Part shown: in pieces, positions 6,352 through 9,271 of the stretch | Numbering within the stretch: the first letter of the stretch is position 1 | Layout of the letters: every line of letters starts with the position of its first letter | Assembly (NCBI GenBank): GCA_047629355.1 | Contig: JBLHWU010000236.1 | Location: forward strand, 1 to 9,271 | Reading direction: 5' to 3' | Length of the DNA: 9,271 nucleotides | From: CAYUNA01 sp047629355 | GTDB taxonomy: Bacteria > Bacteroidota > Bacteroidia > Chitinophagales > Saprospiraceae | Program-made: the position numbers and the translations under genes | The notes under the pieces: model-generated | Told to the model about the DNA's origin: nothing | What the model saw: the letters and a program-made list of their open reading frames with translations, nothing else | Database searches by the model: none

Positions 6352-6544
6352 GTCCGTGAGCAAAAAATATAGCGTCAAATTAGGCATAACATTTAAAATT
6401 ATCAACTTTCGACGCCCCGTTTCAATGCTCACTGTCTGACCTCTGACCCCAAAACGTCTTGATCTCTGACTTCTTTCTCCTTATTTAGAATCATTCAAAA
6501 AAACATTTTTCTGCCTGAGTAGTAACATTAATTAGACAATTTTT
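6352..6544. other. Intergenic stretch without recognisable genes
   Basis: I see no coding frame, RNA gene or strong hairpin here. The only pattern is a short region (about 6432-6475) in which CTCTGAC occurs twice and TCTGAC more often, which may be chance. Confidence 0.4.
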
Positions 6545-6552
6545 TATCTTTG
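6545..6552 (+). promoter_or_regulatory. Putative -7 promoter box for the 56-aa membrane protein
   Basis: TATCTTTG followed by CGG is a full match to the Bacteroidota -7 consensus. It lies 51 bp before the ATG at 6604, leaving an A-rich leader of about 45 nt. A -33 TTTG is not evident. Confidence 0.55.
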
Positions 6553-6603
6553 CGGTCTAAATTTAAAAATAACAATTTCGCAAGAAACTAAAAACAATAT
6601 AAA

Positions 6604-6774
6604 ATGGCTACAAACGCAGCATCTGACGGTAAAAAAAGCAAGGCAATGGATTGGATTTTCTTCGTTGTATGGACGATTATCTTCTTCGCAATGTTGATTT
6701 GGGTTCCACAATGGTTTTGGTTGGTAATTCCGTTTCCTTTGACGTATTTTGTGAAAGCAATGGACGCGATGTAA
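6604..6774 (+). CDS. Small tryptophan-rich membrane protein (56 aa), function unknown
   Basis: The frame ATG (6604) to TAA (6772-6774) encodes 56 residues starting MATNAASDGKKSKAMDWIFF. The first 14 residues are polar and lysine-containing. From about residue 17 the protein is strongly hydrophobic and aromatic (WIFFVVWTIIFFAMLIW, then VPQWFWLVIPFPLTYFV), with five tryptophans and a short C-terminal KAMDAM. This fits two short membrane helices with a turn at the VPQ, or one helix and a re-entrant segment; the N-terminal lysines predict a cytoplasmic N-terminus. It is a real gene on three counts: a consensus -7 box 51 bp upstream, an A-rich Bacteroidota-style leader ending in ATAAAATGG, and a perfect terminator 22 bp after the stop. 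I do not recognise the family. Confidence 0.82.
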   Translation: MATNAASDGKKSKAMDWIFFVVWTIIFFAMLIWVPQWFWLVIPFPLTYFVKAMDAM

Positions 6775-6796
6775 GCCCAGTCTTATTAACTTTTAT

Positions 6797-6833
6797 AAAA
6801 AAGCCATCTCGATTATTTCGAGATGGCTTTTTT
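6797..6833 (+). terminator. Rho-independent terminator after the 56-aa gene
   Basis: AAAAAAGCCATCTCGA (6797-6812), loop TTATT, then the exact inverse TCGAGATGGCTTTTTT (6818-6833). The 10-bp GC-containing stem with a T-run begins 22 bp after the stop codon. The A-run upstream makes it potentially active on the minus strand as well. Confidence 0.9.
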
Positions 6834-6843
6834 TATTGTAATG

Positions 6844-6931
6844 GACTTTATGAATGGCGACTCTGGATAATTCGCAAAATATTGATTATCAATTATTTGC
6901 AATTCTAAAAAAGCTACTCATTCATAAAGTC
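6844..6931. repeat. Nested inverted repeat, about 88 bp
   Basis: The outer arms GACTTTATGAATG (6844-6856) and CATTCATAAAGTC (6919-6931) match perfectly over 13 bp. Inside, TTGAT-T-ATCAA (6882-6892) is flanked by GCAAA (6874-6878) and TTTGC (6896-6900), giving a second, central hairpin. It lies between the terminator of the 56-aa gene and the end of the SemiSWEET gene and has no T-tract after the outer stem. It may be a small dispersed element or a structured 3' region for the SemiSWEET transcript. Confidence 0.5.
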
Positions 6932-7059
6932 TAATGAACGTGAATTATTTTTGAAGTTTAATAAAATTGCAAGAAATCTTTAACTGAGTAAAATTTATTA
7001 CTAACAATAACACAGGCTACATAAATGCAGCGTAAAAGAACCCTTGTATGGATGGCTGA

Positions 7060-7314
7060 TTATTTATACCGAATTTTCATCCCTAAAATGACAGCCGCCA
7101 ATAAAAATGTGATCAGATTTGAAATGATTAATGGAATGTCCTGCACTAGTAGTCCATAGACAAGCCATAGAAAAACACCTGTGGTAAAAATGAGGTACAT
7201 GGAAAGGGACAATCCCTTGGTATCCTTGGTCTTGATAACCTGAATCGCTTGCGGTAAAAACGAGACTGTGGTAAAACTTGCCGCAATTAGTCCAATGATG
7301 GTGATTGAATTCAT
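7060..7314 (-). CDS. SemiSWEET-type sugar transporter (PQ-loop/MtN3 family)
   Basis: This inner-membrane protein (84 aa) of the SemiSWEET family forms a homodimer and moves sugars down their gradient. There are three membrane helices: residues about 4-24 (ITIIGLIAASFTTVSFLPQA), 36-57 (LSLSMYLIFTTGVFLWLVYG) and 60-79 (IPLIISNLITFLLAAVILGM). The PQ motif is at 21-22 at the end of helix 1, followed by the typical charged loop KTKDTKGLS. W50 and N66 fit the positions known to line the sugar pocket in bacterial SemiSWEETs. Length (about 85-95) and topology are normal. The ATG at 7314 has only an AT-rich leader and no clear promoter. No sugar-metabolism genes are adjacent, so the substrate is open. 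Confidence 0.92.
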   Translation of the reverse strand: MNSITIIGLIAASFTTVSFLPQAIQVIKTKDTKGLSLSMYLIFTTGVFLWLVYGLLVQDIPLIISNLITFLLAAVILGMKIRYK

Positions 7315-7436
7315 ATATTGTGTTCAATTTGAAATTAGTGTGTTGCAATAAATCTCTATCTGAGATAAGTAACGCGTGGTAATTAATTTGGTGAAATTTT
7401 TAGACAAAATTTTTTCGAACTTCTCAAATATCAAAT
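7315..7436. other. Intergenic leader of the SemiSWEET gene
   Basis: There is no gene here. The stretch holds a small hairpin ATCTC-TATCT-GAGAT (7352-7366), followed at 7366-7373 by TAAGTAAC, the same 8 bases that start the large inverted-repeat element at 7437. I see no firm promoter for the SemiSWEET gene. Confidence 0.35.
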
Positions 7437-7490
7437 TAAGTAACAGTAAAATAATAAGTCCGCCAACTAACAACGTTTATTTTGTTCTTT

Positions 7491-7515
7491 TTCTCCACTT
7501 CGGTCGAAATGACAA
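7491..7515. repeat. Possible short dispersed repeat inside the left arm
   Basis: The stretch TCCACTTCGGTCGAAATGAC resembles, from memory, a short intergenic repeat common in Bacteroidota (type CTTCGGTCGAAATGAC). The right arm of the 412-bp element lacks this version at the matching place, so it may be a later change in one arm. Confidence 0.3.
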
Positions 7516-7651
7516 AAGATGTTTACTTTTTAGGTAGTGCTACAAATGTGCACCACCATTTATTGAAAAAGTGATTTATTACCGTGTAAACGAAGGTTCT
7601 TTTAAGTTTGAGCAGCGAGAAAATCGTAAGATTATCGAGCTTCCAAAAACA

Positions 7652-7678
7652 CAGTGCGCGTTGCCGCAGGCAACGCGG
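7652..7678. repeat. GC-rich dispersed motif, copy 2 (CAGTGCGCG family)
   Basis: The block matches copy 1 at 3361-3387 in 23 of 27 bases. Here the centre CGCGTTGCC-GCA-GGCAACGCG (7657-7677) is a perfect 9-bp stem. The following 23 bases (GAAGGGTATTAAGGGATAAA...) keep the G-run spacing of the sequence after copy 1, 13 of 23 positions matching, so the repeat unit probably extends to about 7705. Confidence 0.6.
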
Positions 7679-7856
7679 GAAGGGTATTAAGGGATAAACA
7701 AAAGCACCTAAACTGTAAAAGTGCACATTTGTGACACTACCACTTTTTAAATAGGAATTATCTCTACATAATGAATGTTTCAAAAGTGGAAAATAAGGAC
7801 AAAAGAAATACTTGGTAGTTGGCGGAGTTATTTTTTTACCGTTACTTAGTAAAGTT

Positions 7857-7971
7857 AGATTCTTAAGAGAGCGGTTTTGTCCTCCCTTTTTGCTTTGAAA
7901 ATGCGATTTATGTTTATATAATGAGCATTTTTAAAGTAAAAAATGAGGGCAAAATATCCTCTCAAGAATCT
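7857..7971. repeat. 115-bp imperfect hairpin element
   Basis: The left arm 7857-7904 (AGATTCTTAAGAGAGCGG, TTTTGTCCTCCC, TTTTTGCTTTGAAAATGC) and right arm 7925-7971 are inverted repeats over about 48 bp, roughly three quarters or more matching, around a 20-bp AT-rich loop. The right half (from TATATAATGA through AAAGTAAAAAATGAGGGCAA) is also similar in direct orientation to 7755-7803 in the neighbouring 412-bp element, so the two are related. It starts 8 bp after that element ends. Confidence 0.65.
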
Positions 7972-7993
7972 GAATTTATTTAATTCACATTCC

Positions 7994-8109
7994 TAAGTAG
8001 TTGTTCAAGTTAATACTGTCGAATGCTAATTAAGGAGGTTACTTTAAAGTAACCTCCTTAATTGAACACATTTTATCCGACACGATTAACTTGAATAATT
8101 ACTACCTAA
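7994..8109. repeat. 116-bp inverted-repeat element with a 36-bp perfect palindrome
   Basis: The core is AATTAAGGAGGTTACTTT (8028-8045) followed by its exact inverse (8046-8063), a perfect 36-bp palindrome. The outer arms CTAAGTAGTTGTTCAAG... (from 7994) and ...CTTGAATAATTACTACCTAA (to 8109) pair with small gaps through TTCAAGTTAAT/ATTAACTTGAA and TGTCG/CGACA. There is no T-tract after the stem, so a terminator role is not supported. It ends 84 bp before the DUF2461 gene. Confidence 0.7.
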
Positions 8110-8111
8110 AA

Positions 8112-8119
8112 CAAAGATA
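8112..8119 (-). promoter_or_regulatory. Possible -7 box pointing into the palindromic element
   Basis: The minus strand reads TATCTTTG, a full match to TAnnTTTG, right at the edge of the 7994-8109 element. It would drive transcription leftwards through the palindrome. TTTG occurs upstream at a 27-bp distance, too far for a normal -33 box, so this may be a chance match. Confidence 0.25.
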
Positions 8120-8193
8120 GCCATATCCAGTTTCTATTGCTGAATTCAAAGGTTATTATTCGATTAAGAATTTATTAAGTTATCTGTTTTACC

Positions 8194-8850
8194 ATGATGA
8201 ATACAACTAAAACCCTCAACTTCCTCCAAGATTTACAGCAAAATAATTCCAAAGATTGGATGGATGCCAACCGCAGCCGCTACCACGATGTACGCGATGA
8301 TTTCCTTAGCTTTATTGATGGCATCAACAGTCAATTGGTCAAAACTTACCCGCAATATTTAGATACCCCTGCCAAAAAAGCGATTGAACGCATCAACAAT
8401 AACCTGATGTTTCATCCCGAACGCCCGACTTACAAAGACCATTTCGGTGCAACCTTGGACAAGGTGATGAAAGGCAGCGATTATTACATTTCTATTGGTC
8501 TGCAAGAATGCTTTATCGCTGGTGGAATGTGGCATCCTAACCGCGAGCAATTGCGAAGTATTCGCGAGGCGATTGATTATAATGGCACAGAATTAAGGGC
8601 AATTATTGAAGAAAAAACATTCAAGAAAACCTTTGGAGCATTATTTCAACGAGACACCTTAAAAACTGCGCCCCAAAGTTTTGACATCAATCATCCACAT
8701 ATTGATTTATTGCGATTGAAGAGTTTTGCAGTTATAAAAAGACTGACTTTGGAGGAAGTGAGGGCAGCAGATTTTGAAGATAACTTGGTAAAGTGGTACG
8801 CCGTCTTGTCTCCTTTTTTACAATATTTAAGAAAAGCGATGACCGTTTGA
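8194..8850 (+). CDS. DUF2461 domain-containing protein
   Basis: This is a protein of the DUF2461 (TIGR02453) family (218 aa), widespread in bacteria and of unknown biochemical role. The family pattern is visible: an N-terminal LNFLQDLQQNNSKDWMDANR (residues 8-27), then the ERINNNLMFHPERPTYKDHF segment (around 70, matching the family's RIN-x-D-x-RF...PYK region), then SDYYISIGLQECFIAGGMWH (around 95-110) with the glycine-rich strand and a following P. The C-terminal half is helical (SFAVIKRLTLEEV, then LVKWYAVLSPFLQYLRKAM). Length is normal for the family and no signal peptide is seen. Two tandem ATGs (8194 and 8197) are possible starts. The gene stands alone, preceded by the repeat cluster and without a clear promoter or terminator. 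Confidence 0.9.
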   Translation: MMNTTKTLNFLQDLQQNNSKDWMDANRSRYHDVRDDFLSFIDGINSQLVKTYPQYLDTPAKKAIERINNNLMFHPERPTYKDHFGATLDKVMKGSDYYISIGLQECFIAGGMWHPNREQLRSIREAIDYNGTELRAIIEEKTFKKTFGALFQRDTLKTAPQSFDINHPHIDLLRLKSFAVIKRLTLEEVRAADFEDNLVKWYAVLSPFLQYLRKAMTV

Positions 8851-9136
8851 TAATTTTCTTTTGGACAAATTCAATCTTAAATGGCTGTAACTGCTCTTCC
8901 CTCAAAAACACCCAGCACGCTGCCTTCAACGGCGGGGAAGAGCCTCCGGGAAAAGGAAAATTAGAAAATAATTTAACTTCTAAATAACGAACAATCATTT
9001 TGTTTTTTAAATCAACATAGCTTATGTTCAGCATTTAAATTTAAAAATGACCCATTTCAACTCTTATTATTCTGAACAAAGCACTTTATGTTAATTCCAC
9101 AATAAGCCTACTTTTCCATAAAAAATTTTAAATAAA
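8851..9136. other. Intergenic region with a GC-rich inverted repeat
   Basis: There is no credible gene. At 8893-8901 and 8935-8943 GCTCTTCCC and GGGAAGAGC form a 9-bp inverted repeat. The sequence between them (CAGCACGCTGCC, TTCAA, CGGCGGGG) recalls the GC-rich motif at 3361 and 7652 in degraded form and is much richer in GC than its surroundings. The rest (8965-9136) is AT-rich and shows nothing I can name. Confidence 0.4.
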
Positions 9137-9169
9137 TTTGGAACTATGAAATAAAATCTCCTACATTTG
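9137..9169 (+). promoter_or_regulatory. Consensus Bacteroidota promoter (TTTG - 21 bp - TACATTTG)
   Basis: A TTTG at 9137-9140 and TACATTTG at 9162-9169 are spaced by 21 bp and match the -33 TTTG and -7 TAnnTTTG boxes of the Bacteroidota housekeeping sigma factor. This is the best full promoter in the window. Transcription would start near 9176 and run off the right edge. Confidence 0.65.
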
Positions 9170-9192
9170 CCCTCAGCAAATCAAAAGATTAA

Positions 9193-9223
9193 GTTTTCTG
9201 TGAACATTTTTCAAACAGAAAAC
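9193..9223 (+). promoter_or_regulatory. Leader hairpin downstream of the edge promoter
   Basis: GTTTTCTGT (9193-9201) and ACAGAAAAC (9215-9223) form a perfect 9-bp stem with a 13-nt loop, located in the predicted 5' leader, 8 bp before a possible GTG start. No T-tract follows, so it would act on mRNA stability or translation, if at all. Confidence 0.4.
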
Positions 9224-9231
9224 ATATATAA

Positions 9232-9271
9232 GTGAATACAAAGTTTATACCGCCTAAAGTTTTAAAAAAAA
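9232..9271 (+). CDS. Possible start of a gene that continues beyond the window
   Basis: A GTG at 9232 opens a frame that stays open to the edge (M/V-NTKFIPPKVLKK). It follows a consensus promoter and a short leader. With 13 codons the family cannot be named and the true start may lie further right. Confidence 0.25.
   Translation, partial: MNTKFIPPKVLKK

Larger units (their letters stand above)
7437..7848. repeat. 412-bp near-palindromic element with long inverted-repeat arms
   Basis: The outer arms at 7437-7469 and 7816-7848 match as inverted repeats in 30 of 33 bases; the ends read TAAGTAACaG and CcGTTACTTA. Homology continues inward with gaps through TTTTGT(C/T)CTT and TCCACTT to the inner pair GGTAGTGCTACAAATGTGCAC (7533-7553) and its inverse at 7721-7741 (19 of 21). 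The full arms are thus about 117 and 128 bp around a 167-bp centre. The centre contains the GC-rich motif copy at 7652-7678. The minus-strand frame through this region (7523-7783) reads through palindromic DNA and is not a credible protein. The form is that of a MITE or decayed insertion sequence; TA at each end could be a target duplication, but this is not certain. Confidence 0.7.

Noticed and set aside
6352..6544. tRNA or other RNA gene in the gap before the 56-aa gene
   Set aside because: No cloverleaf, CCA end or T-loop motif could be found; only short CTCTGAC repetitions occur.
7523..7783. Minus-strand frame of 86 codons inside the 412-bp element
   Set aside because: It is translated from inverted-repeat DNA on both arms, has no start context and is rich in unlikely Cys/Arg/Phe clusters.
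7437..8109. Integron-type attC sites or a cassette array
   Set aside because: The palindromes lack the RYYYAAC and GTTRRRY end boxes, the neighbouring genes are on different strands, and no integrase is present.
7437..8109. CRISPR array
   Set aside because: There are no regularly spaced direct repeats; all the repetition is inverted and of uneven length, and no cas genes are nearby.
8732..9034. Minus-strand 100-codon frame after the DUF2461 gene
   Set aside because: It overlaps the 3' end of DUF2461 antisense and reads through the GC-rich inverted repeat at 8893-8943.

Overview
The window looks like chromosomal DNA of a member of the Bacteroidota. The reasons are: AT-rich intergenic DNA; weak or absent Shine-Dalgarno sequences, with A-rich leaders before the start codons; several copies of the Bacteroidota -7 promoter box TAnnTTTG (mostly TATCTTTG), one with a TTTG -33 box at proper spacing; and gene families common in that phylum. 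I cannot name a genus from the sequence.

Layout. (1) 84-245 (-): a short ORF that looks like the N-terminal part of a hypothetical protein, probably truncated or frameshifted. (2) 314-3151 (-): a two-gene operon for a molybdenum hydroxylase of the isoquinoline 1-oxidoreductase type. The [2Fe-2S] subunit comes first, followed by a Tat-exported molybdopterin subunit. A TAnnTTTG box lies upstream and a REP-like inverted repeat sits between the two genes. (3) 3470-4549 (+): mannose-1-phosphate guanylyltransferase, which supplies GDP-mannose for surface polysaccharide and glycan synthesis. A very strong hairpin lies just before its start. (4) 4567-4750: convergent terminators around a possible 27-residue mini-ORF. 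(5) 4765-5082 (-): thioredoxin with its own promoter box. (6) 5241-6077 (-): an AraC-family regulator. (7) 6604-6774 (+): a 56-residue tryptophan-rich membrane protein with its own promoter and terminator. (8) 7060-7314 (-): a SemiSWEET sugar transporter. (9) 8194-8850 (+): a DUF2461 protein. (10) The right edge holds a consensus Bacteroidota promoter and a leader hairpin, possibly for a gene that starts at a GTG and runs out of the window.

The genes are ordinary single-function genes and do not form one pathway. The unusual part is the DNA between them. Intergenic regions at 3326-3448, 6102-6351, 6844-6931 and above all 7437-8109 are filled with inverted-repeat elements: a 412-bp near-palindrome with arms of about 120 bp, a 115-bp hairpin related to part of it, and a 116-bp element with a 36-bp perfect palindrome at its centre. 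A hairpin family with a GGGnTRAAAA-type stem recurs in at least three places. A GC-rich motif (CAGTGCGCGyTGCC...GGCAACrCGG) occurs twice, 4.3 kb apart. I read these as dispersed REP/MITE-like elements with no transposase in the window. Their family, mobility and function are not known to me and are the best lead here.
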